Assembly (NCBI RefSeq): GCF_001458775.1
Contig: NZ_CZPZ01000012.1
Span: forward strand, 186,001-250,000
DNA: 64,000 bases
Reading direction: 5' to 3'
From: Candidatus Nitrospira nitrificans
Lineage (GTDB): Bacteria > Nitrospirota > Nitrospiria > Nitrospirales > Nitrospiraceae
The notes beneath the pieces were generated by a model that was not told the DNA's origin, did not search any database, and saw only the letters and a list, made by a program, of their open reading frames with translations. Positions 10,135 through 18,605 of the stretch are shown in pieces (position 1 is the first letter of the stretch; each line of letters opens with the position of its first letter). Position numbers and translations under genes: made by a program.

Positions 10135-11085
10135 CTACGAGGTCGTTTCCAATGCGACGGCCAATTGGAGCACATTGTAGCGTAGCATGTCGAGGTAGGT
10201 TGCCGTTCCAGCCAGCCCGCCGGGCAGGGTCGTCAACACGACGATGCGGGCCTTGGTCTCTCTTGCGAGGAGTTCCGGGATGCGCTGACTCAGCTGGACT
10301 TCGGATGCGACGACTTTGATATTGTCCCGCCTCATCTTCTGGATGAGCGATTGCAGATGGAGGGCGGATGGTTCCGTGCCGGACTGCAGATGGATGGTGC
10401 CGACAATGTCAAGGTTGAATCGCTTCGCCAAATACGGCCACGCCGGATGATGGGCGATGAAACGTCGGTCGGAGAGCCGCTGCGTACGCGCGGACAGTTC
10501 CTGTTGCAACTGACTCAGCTGTCGGAGGTAGGCCGCGTGGTTACGTTCGAATTCAGCCGCATGACCTGGATCCACTTCGATGAGGGCGTCGGTGATGTGG
10601 CGCAGCATGATGGCCACATTCTCAGGATCCAGCCAAATATGGGGATTTCCGTGAGTGTCTTTGTGATGCGCCCCGTCGGAATCCTCAGTCTCATCTCGAA
10701 TCAGCTCCACTCCGTGAGAGGTTGTGATCACGCGCAACGATCGCCCTCCCGCATTCTTCACCAGGGATGAAACCCACACCTCCAGTCCCATGCCGATCTC
10801 CAACAACAGTCTGGCCTTCCGGACGGCGATCAGATCGGTGGGCTTGGGTGAATAAGTATGCTCGTTTTCATAGCCGCTCAATAACGATGTGACTCGGACG
10901 TGGGGGCCGCCGACTTGCTCCGCCAAATCTTTCAGGACGGGAATCGTGACCACGATAGGAATCGGGTCGCGGGCCTCCGTCATGGTGCTGAAAAGGGGGA
11001 AGAAACCGACTAGCAGGACGAAGAGAACGAAGGCAGGCGCTTTCCGTACATGATTGACAGGAAACATCGGCGGGGACGGTACCAT
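10135..11085 (-). CDS. znuA: Zinc ABC transporter substrate-binding protein
   Basis: Periplasmic binding protein of the cluster A-I metal family, 316 residues. A signal peptide (FVLFVLLVGFFPLFSTMTEA) is followed by the two-lobed fold; metal-ligand histidines are plausible in YENEHTYSPKPTD, GNPHIWLDPENV and IAHHPAWPYLA. A short acidic/histidine loop, DGAHHKDTHGNPH, resembles the charged loop of ZnuA proteins and supports zinc specificity. It is the first gene of the znuACB operon. I did not see a convincing Zur operator in the 147 bases shared with the divergent anmK. A downstream ATG at 11067 is an alternative start. Confidence 0.9.
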   Translation of the reverse strand: MVPSPPMFPVNHVRKAPAFVLFVLLVGFFPLFSTMTEARDPIPIVVTIPVLKDLAEQVGGPHVRVTSLLSGYENEHTYSPKPTDLIAVRKARLLLEIGMGLEVWVSSLVKNAGGRSLRVITTSHGVELIRDETEDSDGAHHKDTHGNPHIWLDPENVAIMLRHITDALIEVDPGHAAEFERNHAAYLRQLSQLQQELSARTQRLSDRRFIAHHPAWPYLAKRFNLDIVGTIHLQSGTEPSALHLQSLIQKMRRDNIKVVASEVQLSQRIPELLARETKARIVVLTTLPGGLAGTATYLDMLRYNVLQLAVALETTS

Positions 11086-11232
11086 CCGCCTATGGCGGTG
11101 TCAACGACGTCCTGAGGCCCTACCGCTCATAGGCCCTGTCCATTCGTCTCCTTGACCGTACACGAAAGATCGATTAGCGTAGGACCCTCGTAAGCCGCTC
11201 GGTAGTTGCGCGATTGTGAAAGGATATCGGAG

Positions 11233-12432
11233 ATGAACGTCGTTGGATTGATGTCAGGAACCTCGGCCGACGGAGTCGACGCCGCCCTGGTGACCATCAT
11301 CCGCCAGAAAACCGGTCTCAACGTCGAGATGGTCGCGTTTCATTCGCTTTCCTATCCGCGCTCGTTGCAGCAACGCATTCTCTCAGCCTCGGTATCCGGA
11401 ACGGTGACGGATATTTGCCATCTGAATGCGCTCTTAGGTGAATGGTTCGCCGACGCCGCCTTAGGAGTCATTCGGTCGGCTCAATGGTCGCCGGAGGACG
11501 TGGATCTGATCGGATCTCATGGCCAAACCGTGCACCATCTGCCGCATGGCATCAAAGATACCGGCGTCGGCGCCATCCGTTCGACACTGCAAATCGCCGA
11601 GCCGGCCGTCATCGCTGAACGTACCGGGATTACGACAGTGGCCGATTTTCGTCCGCGCGATATCGCGGCCGGCGGGCAGGGAGCGCCGCTGACGCCGGGG
11701 GCGCATGCGTTGCTGTTTCGCCACCCGCGCCGCGCGAGGCTGATCGTGAATCTCGGGGGCATCAGCAACGTGACCTATCTTCCCCGGGGATCAAGCTCCG
11801 CGGAGCTTGCCGCGTTTGACACGGGTCCGGCAAATATGGTGCTCGATGGGCTCATGTCTCGCATCACGAATGGGCGGGCCTCGATGGACCGCGAAGGGCG
11901 TTTGGCGGCCAAAGGCCAAGTTGATTCACGATTGCTCGCCAAACTTCTCGCCCATCCGTATCTGTCTCAGGCGCCGCCAAAATCGACCGGCCGAGAAGCC
12001 TTCGGAGCGAAGATGTTGGACGAACTGCTCAATTGGCAACACACGCGTCGGTTATCGGTTGAAGATCTTCTGGCGACGTGTAGCCGCTGGACCGCCGAAG
12101 CGGTCGGGACGGCCAGGCGGTGGATCAAGGGAGGAATCGATGACGTGATCGTGGGGGGGGGCGGGGTTCGGAACCGGGCGATCATGGGACATTTAACGGA
12201 CATTTTCGCTCCGGTGCCGGTCACGTCATTTGAGTCTCACGGGTGGGACAGTAAGGCGCTGGAATCGGTGGCGTTTGCCGTTCTGGCCTATCAGACCGTG
12301 ACGGAACAATGCGGGAACGTGCCGTCGGTGACAGGGGCGGCATTCCCGAGATTATTGGGTTGCATCGTCCCAAGCGGCCCGCAGTGGTATGAACGGCTAC
12401 GATTGTGTAAAGGCGGACGCAAAAAGAAATGA
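11233..12432 (+). CDS. anmK: Anhydro-N-acetylmuramic acid kinase
   Basis: Recycles cell-wall sugar by converting 1,6-anhydro-MurNAc and ATP to MurNAc-6-phosphate in the cytoplasm. The N-terminus VGLMSGTSADGVDAALV is the family ATPase signature; SHGQTVHHLP, NLGGISNVTYLP and FDTGPANMVLDG are further conserved blocks, and the C-terminal GGGGVRNRAIM is the adenosine-binding motif. The ATG at 11233 fits the family N-terminus; the 27 bases upstream in frame begin with a weak TTG. The 399-residue length is slightly above the usual 370. Its stop overlaps the next ATG by four bases. Confidence 0.94.
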   Translation: MNVVGLMSGTSADGVDAALVTIIRQKTGLNVEMVAFHSLSYPRSLQQRILSASVSGTVTDICHLNALLGEWFADAALGVIRSAQWSPEDVDLIGSHGQTVHHLPHGIKDTGVGAIRSTLQIAEPAVIAERTGITTVADFRPRDIAAGGQGAPLTPGAHALLFRHPRRARLIVNLGGISNVTYLPRGSSSAELAAFDTGPANMVLDGLMSRITNGRASMDREGRLAAKGQVDSRLLAKLLAHPYLSQAPPKSTGREAFGAKMLDELLNWQHTRRLSVEDLLATCSRWTAEAVGTARRWIKGGIDDVIVGGGGVRNRAIMGHLTDIFAPVPVTSFESHGWDSKALESVAFAVLAYQTVTEQCGNVPSVTGAAFPRLLGCIVPSGPQWYERLRLCKGGRKKK

Positions 12433-12932
12433 AACTTCTTCTGGTCGGGGCGGTCATCGCGGGGATCATCATGCTTTGGCGTTATCTGAGGAGGACACGA
12501 CGGAGAAAGAAGCGGACAACCCCGTTTGCCGTTCCTTCCGGCGTCACGATCGAGTCTACCCGATTGCTTGAGGAAGAAGAAATCGCGTTGTATAGCCTCC
12601 TGCAAATGGCTGTCCAAGAACGCTACCTCGTCTTCAGTCAGGTGCCGCTCTGGTCCTTTGTCGACGTTGAGGCGGAGGCAAAGGTGCGTTCCGATCTTTT
12701 GAGGGAGATTGCACTCAAGCGAGTCGATTTTGCCTTAGTCCATCCCGGGTCGTGCCGCGTTGAATGGGTGGTGCAAATCGAGCGATCTTCCCATCCTCAT
12801 CATGACGATCGGCAGCAGGTCATCGAGTCGGTGCTCGACGCGGCGGGGATCAAACTGACCAGGTTGCAGCCCAAGAAGCACCACACATTGCCTGATCTGA
12901 CCGCTCGATTGGGGATCACTGCAGAGGAGTGA
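12429..12932 (+). CDS. DUF2726-like membrane-anchored protein
   Basis: A 167-residue protein with one N-terminal membrane helix (LLLVGAVIAGIIMLWRYL) followed by a basic patch RRTRRRKK. The rest matches the general pattern of DUF2726: LLEEEEIALYSLLQMAV, a middle segment KRVDFALVHPGSC, a strand VEWVVQIE and a helix QQVIESVLDAAGI. DUF2726 resembles a restriction-endonuclease-like fold, but the usual catalytic pattern is not clearly intact here. It is translationally coupled to anmK (ATGA overlap). Function unknown. Confidence 0.75.
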   Translation: MKLLLVGAVIAGIIMLWRYLRRTRRRKKRTTPFAVPSGVTIESTRLLEEEEIALYSLLQMAVQERYLVFSQVPLWSFVDVEAEAKVRSDLLREIALKRVDFALVHPGSCRVEWVVQIERSSHPHHDDRQQVIESVLDAAGIKLTRLQPKKHHTLPDLTARLGITAEE

Positions 12933-12968
12933 CGGAAGGCGAGTCGCGCCAAGCAAACGCGCGGATTG

Positions 12969-13460
12969 CTACGGCGATGGATTCGCCGGGTCTTCGGGAC
13001 TTGAGGTCGGCTCGATAGCTTTGCGAGCGACTTCTGCCTCCGAGCTATCCGGGTATTGGTCCACGACTCGGTCGAACATCAGCCGCGCCGTCTCATAATC
13101 ACCCAGTTTCGTGTACGTCTGACCGAGCTTCAACGTGGAAGCCGCCGATTTCGGGCTGAGCGGGTAATTTGATACGACATCATAGAATGACTTGAGGGCG
13201 TCTCGATATCGCCCCATCCGATATTGGCATTCGCCGATCCAATATTGCGCGTTGGCTGCCAAGGCGGACTCGCTGTGCAGCTCGACGAAAAGTTGGAAAC
13301 CTGCCATAGCTGCTTTATAGTCGCGGTGCTTAAATTCATCCATGATGCGATCGTATAATCGACGGGTCGTATCTTGCCGCTGAGTGGGGGCAGCGAGGGA
13401 CGGGCCAACCGAGAAGAACATGACTAGGAGCAGGAGAATTCCAATACATTTCTGGTGCAT
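12969..13460 (-). CDS. YbgF/CpoB-like periplasmic TPR protein
   Basis: A 163-residue exported protein. The ATG at 13460 is preceded by GGGAGG and starts a signal peptide (CIGILLLLVMFFSVGPSLA). Three TPR units follow (LYDRIMDEFKHRDYKAAMAG, YWIGECQYRMGRYRDALKSF, LKLGQTYTKLGDYETARLMF), the layout of the C-terminal domain of CpoB/YbgF in the Tol-Pal system. No tol genes lie nearby and the N-terminal coiled coil of CpoB is missing, so a direct Tol role is only a possibility. The C-terminus is a proline/serine-rich tail. Confidence 0.8.
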   Translation of the reverse strand: MHQKCIGILLLLVMFFSVGPSLAAPTQRQDTTRRLYDRIMDEFKHRDYKAAMAGFQLFVELHSESALAANAQYWIGECQYRMGRYRDALKSFYDVVSNYPLSPKSAASTLKLGQTYTKLGDYETARLMFDRVVDQYPDSSEAEVARKAIEPTSSPEDPANPSP

Positions 13461-13726
13461 GCCAGGCCTCCCTCGTCTCATACTGCAGACAAGGGGCTTA
13501 TCTACGCAATCGGTATGCCAGACCCCTAACCATCCACGAACGAGAAACGTTGAAAAAACAAGATTTTTCCCGATCACCCAAGCCGTTCGCCTCGAGGGGG
13601 TTTCAAAGGCGTGTGAATGAAGACACAGTTTCGTACAATGTGGTTCAGGTCTCTTACTTGTCGCGCAAATGATTTTCCGCTCGCGCTAACTCCATCAAGA
13701 ATCAATCTCCATCTCGCGAAGGGGAC

Positions 13727-14521
13727 ATGGTGAGCGAAGAGGACATTCCGGCCAACCCCTTGGGTGGACGAACATTGGTTGTCGATCCCGTTGATCCTCG
13801 CTGTTATCCGATTCCCAGTGCCGCGCTGAAGGATGCCGGTGAATCCGACCAAGTCTATGTCCGTCCCGGGATCTATGAGGATAAGCTTGTGATCACTCAG
13901 CGACCGGTGCGGTTAGTCGGCGCCGGGCGAGATCGCGTCCAAATCTTCTCCCGGCGTAGCGGGCCGTTGTATCTACAAGAGGTGCCGGAAGGGTGGATTA
14001 CCGGCATCACGTTCCGCTATGTCGGTAGCGATCAACATTCGGCGCTCAACATCCTCAACTCCACCTGCATCATCACGCAGTGCCGAGCGATGGAAGGAAT
14101 TTTGTCGGGCGTCGTGTTGTATGGCCCTGAATGTCGGGTCGCCTTCACCGACAATGAAGTGTGCCGCAATCGGGAGTCCGGCATTTTCGTGTTTGCCGGC
14201 GCTCAACCTCGGGTGGCCGATAATCGTTGCGTCGAGAATCACCATTTCGGCATCGCCGTCCGAGACCCGGGCAGCCGTCCGGAACTGGTGCGGAATCTCT
14301 GTGAAGACAATATGCTGAGCGGCATGCTCTTGTTCCAACAGGCCGAAGGGCTCATTGTCGATAATGTCTGCCGGAACAACCAGCACTGGGGGATTCTCCT
14401 GACGCCCGATTCACATCCCAACCCGGCGCCGGCGACGCTTCCCACGATGAATCGACTCGAACTGAATCTGATCGGCGCCTATTCAATCACCGATCAACCA
14501 CTGGCTCAGATCGGTCGGTGA
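13727..14521 (+). CDS. Right-handed parallel beta-helix protein
   Basis: A 264-residue protein with no signal peptide. From about residue 40 onward it shows pectate-lyase/NosD-type coils: repeated short strands with N-rich turns such as CRNRESGIFVFAGAQPRVAD, CVENHHFGIAVRD, CEDNMLSGMLLFQ and CRNNQHWGILL, the PbH1 repeat pattern. The N-terminal segment VYVRPGIYEDKLVITQRPV is the usual entry into such helices. The ATG follows GAAGGGGAC. It could be a carbohydrate-binding or F-box-associated-like beta helix; no catalytic residues can be pointed to. Confidence 0.75.
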   Translation: MVSEEDIPANPLGGRTLVVDPVDPRCYPIPSAALKDAGESDQVYVRPGIYEDKLVITQRPVRLVGAGRDRVQIFSRRSGPLYLQEVPEGWITGITFRYVGSDQHSALNILNSTCIITQCRAMEGILSGVVLYGPECRVAFTDNEVCRNRESGIFVFAGAQPRVADNRCVENHHFGIAVRDPGSRPELVRNLCEDNMLSGMLLFQQAEGLIVDNVCRNNQHWGILLTPDSHPNPAPATLPTMNRLELNLIGAYSITDQPLAQIGR

Positions 14522-14562
14522 GAGCAGCCTCGAGCTCTGCCGAAGGGTCGATGAATGTGGGC

Positions 14563-15480
14563 TTACGCGGGCGAGGAAGGCGAATCGGCGGGAATGTGAA
14601 ACTGAAAAGAACTTCCCCCTTGTTGTTTGGCCCGATACATGGCGGCATCGGCATGCTTCAACAGCTCATCGACTTCGTGGTCATCGGTCGGATAGACGGT
14701 AATGCCGATACTGACGCCGATCACCGCCTTGTGTTCCCCAAGGTGGAACGGTTCCGCCAATGACGTGGTGATTCGCTGCGCGACAAGCGTGATATCCTCT
14801 TCGCACGTCAAGCCTTCAAGGATAATCGTGAACTCATCTCCGCCCATGCGGGCGACCGTGTCCACTTCGCGCACACATTCTTGAAGCCGCTCAGCGACGG
14901 ACTTTAACAGCTGATCACCGACATTGTGACCCATGGTATCGTTCACGGGTTTGAATTGATCCAGATCGAGCAGCATGAGACCGAGAGGCTGTTGGAGCCG
15001 TTTACTACGCGCCATGGCTTGGATAAGGCGATCACGAAACAATGTGCGATTCACAAGGCCTGTCAGCTGATCATATTGGGCCTGGTAGGTCAGCCGCTCT
15101 TCAGCCCGTTTTCGCTCGATGGCATAGCGGATTGAGCGAGCCAACAGCTCCGACTGCCCCTGTCCCTTGACGAGGTAATCCTGCGCCCCATTCTGAACAG
15201 CTTGTAACGCAAGCGTTTGGTCATTGAGCCCACTCAGCACGATGATGGCGATTGTCGGATTCGCGGCGTGCATTTGACGCACGGTCGAGAGCCCGTACCC
15301 GTCGGGAAGCGACAGGTCGAGAAGAACGGCGTCAAAACGCGCGCGAGCCAGGTGCGTGACCGCGTCACTCAGACGGGTCACATGGATGATATCGAATTCT
15401 TCCATGCCCCATTCCGCCAGAATATCTTGAGTGAGGCGCGCATCGACGTCGTTGTCTTCGACTAGTAAGATCTTGATCAT
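14563..15480 (-). CDS. Response regulator with GGDEF diguanylate cyclase domain
   Basis: A 305-residue cytoplasmic signalling protein. Residues 1-120 are a REC domain (ILLVEDNDVD; phospho-acceptor aspartate in VLLDLSLPDG; lysine in DYLVKGQG). Residues 140-300 are a GGDEF domain with the intact active site MGGDEF. The product-inhibition site RxxD (REVD) lies exactly five residues before it, so it should be an active, feedback-controlled c-di-GMP synthase. The ATG at 15480 has a GGAG site upstream. No partner kinase is adjacent. Confidence 0.92.
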   Translation of the reverse strand: MIKILLVEDNDVDARLTQDILAEWGMEEFDIIHVTRLSDAVTHLARARFDAVLLDLSLPDGYGLSTVRQMHAANPTIAIIVLSGLNDQTLALQAVQNGAQDYLVKGQGQSELLARSIRYAIERKRAEERLTYQAQYDQLTGLVNRTLFRDRLIQAMARSKRLQQPLGLMLLDLDQFKPVNDTMGHNVGDQLLKSVAERLQECVREVDTVARMGGDEFTIILEGLTCEEDITLVAQRITTSLAEPFHLGEHKAVIGVSIGITVYPTDDHEVDELLKHADAAMYRAKQQGGSSFQFHIPADSPSSPA

Positions 15481-15669
15481 CGCGCTCCGGGCGTAAGCCG
15501 GTCGTCTAGCCAACTACCCCTTTTTACGCATGAGATAAGTATAGCTAAAGACACTGATTCAACAAGTGATTTACCGAAGTATCGCGCAGGAATACGCGCG
15601 CCGGCGCAATCGGTTCTTCCGTTGTCGTCGAATGACTGAAGCGAAGAAAAGATACGGCGAGAGATTCGA

Positions 15670-16005
15670 TCACAAACCGCGGACGCGAGGACGGCCCGGG
15701 TACGAGCCGATGGGACCCTGTTCTGGGCCGATCGCGGCCTCACAGGCATACCCCGCTTCGAAGGGCCAGAGCATCGAACGGCCGACGGCGGTGCCACGAA
15801 TGTGAATATATCGCAAGGTGACACCCATGCGGACGGCGTCGTCCTTTACCTTCTCAGTGCATTCACTTGGTGAGTAACCTCGACGCGAAATCAAGAGCGG
15901 CTCACCCGATGCGCTGAGGACGGAGAATTCGCTTGCGCATCCTGTCATCGAGAGCACGACGCACAGAACACCGCCAAGTCGACCGAGCACTCTTTTCCGA
16001 CTCAT
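15670..16005 (-). CDS. Small lipoprotein
   Basis: A 111-residue putative lipoprotein. The start at 16005 has GGGAG eight bases upstream and leads a signal peptide ending in VVLSMTGC, a reasonable lipobox. The mature part contains two further cysteines (SECTEKVKDDA and YACEAAIG) that may form a disulfide. A strand-rich middle (VTLRYIHIRGTAVG) is seen. No family recognised; probably anchored in the periplasm or outer membrane. Confidence 0.7.
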   Translation of the reverse strand: MSRKRVLGRLGGVLCVVLSMTGCASEFSVLSASGEPLLISRRGYSPSECTEKVKDDAVRMGVTLRYIHIRGTAVGRSMLWPFEAGYACEAAIGPEQGPIGSYPGRPRVRGL

Positions 16006-16156
16006 GTGAATCGCTCCCATGCAGCGGGTTTGTCCACGGGCGCACCGATTACATCACCTAAACCATAACACGAACACCCCCTCTCAATCGACTGAGCGAT
16101 ATCGCCTGAACAGCTCGGCGAAGATGACCGCGCGCGGTCTTCGAACATCGGCCGAA

Positions 16157-16354
16157 TCAGACCGGCTTCTCCGCGACGTATTCGATGTACTTCCACAACT
16201 GTTTGGCTTCCTCCTCGTTCAGGACCACCGGCGTGTTATTGGCTGCCCCTGTCATATAGATCTTGACCGACATCGCATCATGCCAGACCTGTACCTCGCA
16301 GTGAGAGATCAGATCCAGATTGAACGCACGGTTTCCGATTCGGACAAAGTGCAT
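16157..16354 (-). CDS. Small hypothetical protein
   Basis: A 65-residue soluble protein. The ATG at 16354 is favoured over the longer frame at 16423 because a GAGGGC site lies about 7 bases upstream. The sequence reads as a small beta-sheet with one helix (MHFVRIGNRAFNLDLISHC, then VVLNEEEAKQLWKYIEY). It resembles the short proteins often found in Nitrospira genomes, but I cannot name a family or role. Confidence 0.6.
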   Translation of the reverse strand: MHFVRIGNRAFNLDLISHCEVQVWHDAMSVKIYMTGAANNTPVVLNEEEAKQLWKYIEYVAEKPV

Positions 16355-16469
16355 AACGTTGCCCTCTTTCCCAGTCGTCAACGAGGGGTGAGCATACACC
16401 AAGTTCCCATGCCTCAAAAGCAACGAAGAGTTTTGTGACGGCCACCGTGCTTCCGTGAGCGCTACAGAA

Positions 16470-16489
16470 CTTGCCGCCCTCTCGGCAAG
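16470..16489. other. Perfect hairpin upstream of the motor-like pair
   Basis: CTTGCCG and CGGCAAG form a 7-bp perfect stem around the loop CCCTCT. No T-run follows, so a terminator call is weak. It sits about 145 bases upstream of the ZorA-like gene and could be an operator or attenuator. Confidence 0.35.
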
Positions 16490-16634
16490 AACTTCCCTCC
16501 TGTCATGGCGTTATCCCAACCATGCAAGGATACGCGGCCATTTCTCGCATTTATCTTTGGCACAGAAATTGAGAGAAACGACCGAGCGTTGCTGTTGCTG
16601 AGAACGGCGCGCAGGCCCCGGCGAGGTTTGCCTG

Positions 16635-17864
16635 ATGGATGAAGTGGATCAGCTCACCGCTCTTTGGGAATGGCTCACTCGCGATGTCACGGTCGTCGGT
16701 GGGCTCCAGAGTCCCGCCCTTAGCTGGATCGGCGCTGCGGGGATCTTGACCCTGTGCATCTGGCATGGCGCAGTGCTTCTCAGGGGGTTGTTGCAAATCC
16801 AAGGGACGCTGGCGCGCTTTCACTCGTCTGTCGCGCCTCTGGTGCTGGCACGGCAACAGGTGTCGAAGGATTGGCTGGTTATCCCGGCGTTGGCAAAAAA
16901 ACGAGCGCGTCTTGATGTGTCGTCAGAAACGCGACGCGATCTTGACGATCTGCACGCATTGGATCGCGCGGTACGGTCGGAACAGGATTTTGCCAGAGAT
17001 TGGTTTTCATACCGCAAGACCCTCGCGGTAGAGCAGCCCGCCTGGTTCCTTGAGCCGACCGTCCATAGTCAGCGCGCGGCAAGTGAGTTTTTCTCGTTCG
17101 AATCTCTCTGCGCCGCCCATCTCAACGTCCGATTTTACCGACAACTTCCCGCCTTCATGACGGGCATGGGATTGATGTTCACCTTCCTGGCCATCTTGAT
17201 CGGCCTCAGCAAGCTCCATGCGAACGGGTCGGAGATCGATGGCATCCAAGGCCTGATCAACGGCCTCTCAGGAAAGTTTGTGACATCCATCGTCGGTTTG
17301 GCATGCGCCAATGCGTTCACCCTCCTCGAACATTCTTTCTGGCATCGGTTGGACAACCGACACCGGGAGTGCATTTCCCTCCTGGACGAAATGTTTCCGC
17401 AGAGGGCGACGGACCAACATTCCCCGGGGGCACCATCATCGAACGGATCTCCGGCGGCCCTCGTCGCTCCCATCCGACACGACACCGCGCATCAGCTGGT
17501 AGAGGTCGTGCAGCAGCGCCTCGGCTCAACCGTCGAAGCTCTGAACTCCGCCTCCAAGGCGCTCACGGCTTTGAATTCCAAACATTCACCGATGAAGCTC
17601 GATGATTTGCCCGTCGAGATCGGCCATGAGGTCCAGCGGGCATTAAGACCCATGATGAATCCCCTGCTGGAAGCCATTCACGCTCTCAACCGCTCGATGA
17701 AGGAGCGCGCCTCCCCGGTGCAGCTGTCTCAAGCCGAGATCGAAACGATGTTTCAGGATCTCAGAAACACGACCACGGTAACGACAGAACCTGCGCGTGT
17801 GGCGTCTAAAGATCGCCATTCAGGAAACCCATCTCAGCTACCTGAACGGGGACGGAGAGAATGA
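16635..17864 (+). CDS. ZorA/MotA/ExbB-like proton-channel protein
   Basis: A 409-residue inner-membrane protein of the MotA/TolQ/ExbB superfamily. Predicted membrane segments lie at about residues 29-53, 170-192 (MTGMGLMFTFLAILIGLSKL) and 212-234 (FVTSIVGLACANAFTLLEHS). The last two form the conserved MotA/ExbB core, with glycine and threonine positions typical of the channel. A large cytoplasmic loop (about 55-165) and a C-terminal helical tail (about 255-409) follow the pattern of ZorA from Zorya anti-phage systems, whose tail projects into the cytoplasm; here the tail is short. Its stop overlaps the start of the ZorB-like partner by four bases. A defence role is inference. Confidence 0.75.
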   Translation: MDEVDQLTALWEWLTRDVTVVGGLQSPALSWIGAAGILTLCIWHGAVLLRGLLQIQGTLARFHSSVAPLVLARQQVSKDWLVIPALAKKRARLDVSSETRRDLDDLHALDRAVRSEQDFARDWFSYRKTLAVEQPAWFLEPTVHSQRAASEFFSFESLCAAHLNVRFYRQLPAFMTGMGLMFTFLAILIGLSKLHANGSEIDGIQGLINGLSGKFVTSIVGLACANAFTLLEHSFWHRLDNRHRECISLLDEMFPQRATDQHSPGAPSSNGSPAALVAPIRHDTAHQLVEVVQQRLGSTVEALNSASKALTALNSKHSPMKLDDLPVEIGHEVQRALRPMMNPLLEAIHALNRSMKERASPVQLSQAEIETMFQDLRNTTTVTTEPARVASKDRHSGNPSQLPERGRRE

Positions 17865-18502
17865 AGGAGATGAAGTCGATGTTCGCACAGGACTCGCGCG
17901 ACGGCTCCGCCGTGGTGACAAGCGGGGTTGCCGATCTCATGACCTCGCTCGCCGTTATCTTCATTCTCTTGCTCGTGGCCTATATGACCCGCGTCGAGGG
18001 GGGAAATGCCGATCCGGCCAAGAGCCGTGGCACACCGACGGACATCACGCCGAGACGTGACCCCATTCACCCGCCACTGGAAGCCACAAGGCCGAATATC
18101 CACACGATCACGGTGCCGGATACGGCGATCAATTTTGAGTTTGGGAAGAGTACCTTGCTCCCTGCCGCCGACACGTTCTTGTCCGAGGCCATGCCGCACC
18201 ACGCCTCACTCATCTGCACGCCTGGAGAGCAAGAAGTGGAAGCCTTTGTGATCGAAGGTTACACCGACGATCTGGGTGACGATATACGAAATCTAAGACT
18301 CAGTCAGGAGCGCTCTTTTGCGGTACTGGCCAAAAGCTTGGAAGTGATCCGCGAGAAGCTTCCTTGGGCCTATGAGTGCTTCTTGCAGAAAGCCACCGCG
18401 AACGGGCGTGGAAAACAGAACCTTCTCCGCAATGATGCCGGACAGCCGGACCGCGATAAGAGTCGCCGCGTCATTTTCAAGATCCACATGCGCCCCACAT
18501 AG
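17861..18502 (+). CDS. ZorB/MotB-like stator protein with OmpA domain
   Basis: A 213-residue protein with one N-terminal membrane helix (about residues 24-43) and a C-terminal OmpA/MotB peptidoglycan-binding domain. Asp25 at the head of the helix (VADLMTSLAVIFILLLV) occupies the position of the proton-carrying aspartate of MotB and ZorB. The OmpA domain shows INFEFGKSTLLP, VIEGYTDDLGDDIRN, LRLSQERSFAVL and DKSRRVIFKI, preserving the aspartate and arginine that hold diaminopimelate. It is translationally coupled to the upstream channel gene. No flagellar, Tol or Exb genes and no zorC/zorD/zorE-like genes are adjacent. Confidence 0.78.
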   Translation: MKEMKSMFAQDSRDGSAVVTSGVADLMTSLAVIFILLLVAYMTRVEGGNADPAKSRGTPTDITPRRDPIHPPLEATRPNIHTITVPDTAINFEFGKSTLLPAADTFLSEAMPHHASLICTPGEQEVEAFVIEGYTDDLGDDIRNLRLSQERSFAVLAKSLEVIREKLPWAYECFLQKATANGRGKQNLLRNDAGQPDRDKSRRVIFKIHMRPT

Positions 18503-18605
18503 CACGCCGCCGCCGGTTTCCTAATCATCGCTGATTCGGGTGCAACCCGATCTCCGAGCGATTCGAGCCTCGTCTGCCATCGGCCTGCCTCATTGCCGGC
18601 GGTTG

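Noticed and set aside
16558-16572. Sigma-54-like box TGGCACA-GAAA-TTGA upstream of the ZorA-like gene
   Set aside because: The -24 half is good, but the invariant GC of the -12 half is missing (TTGA in place of TTGC), so it is probably inactive.
16635-18502. Reading the motor-like pair as flagellar MotAB or TolQR
   Set aside because: The long helical tail, the OmpA domain of the partner and the absence of flagellar or tol genes fit ZorAB-like proteins better, although the assignment remains open.
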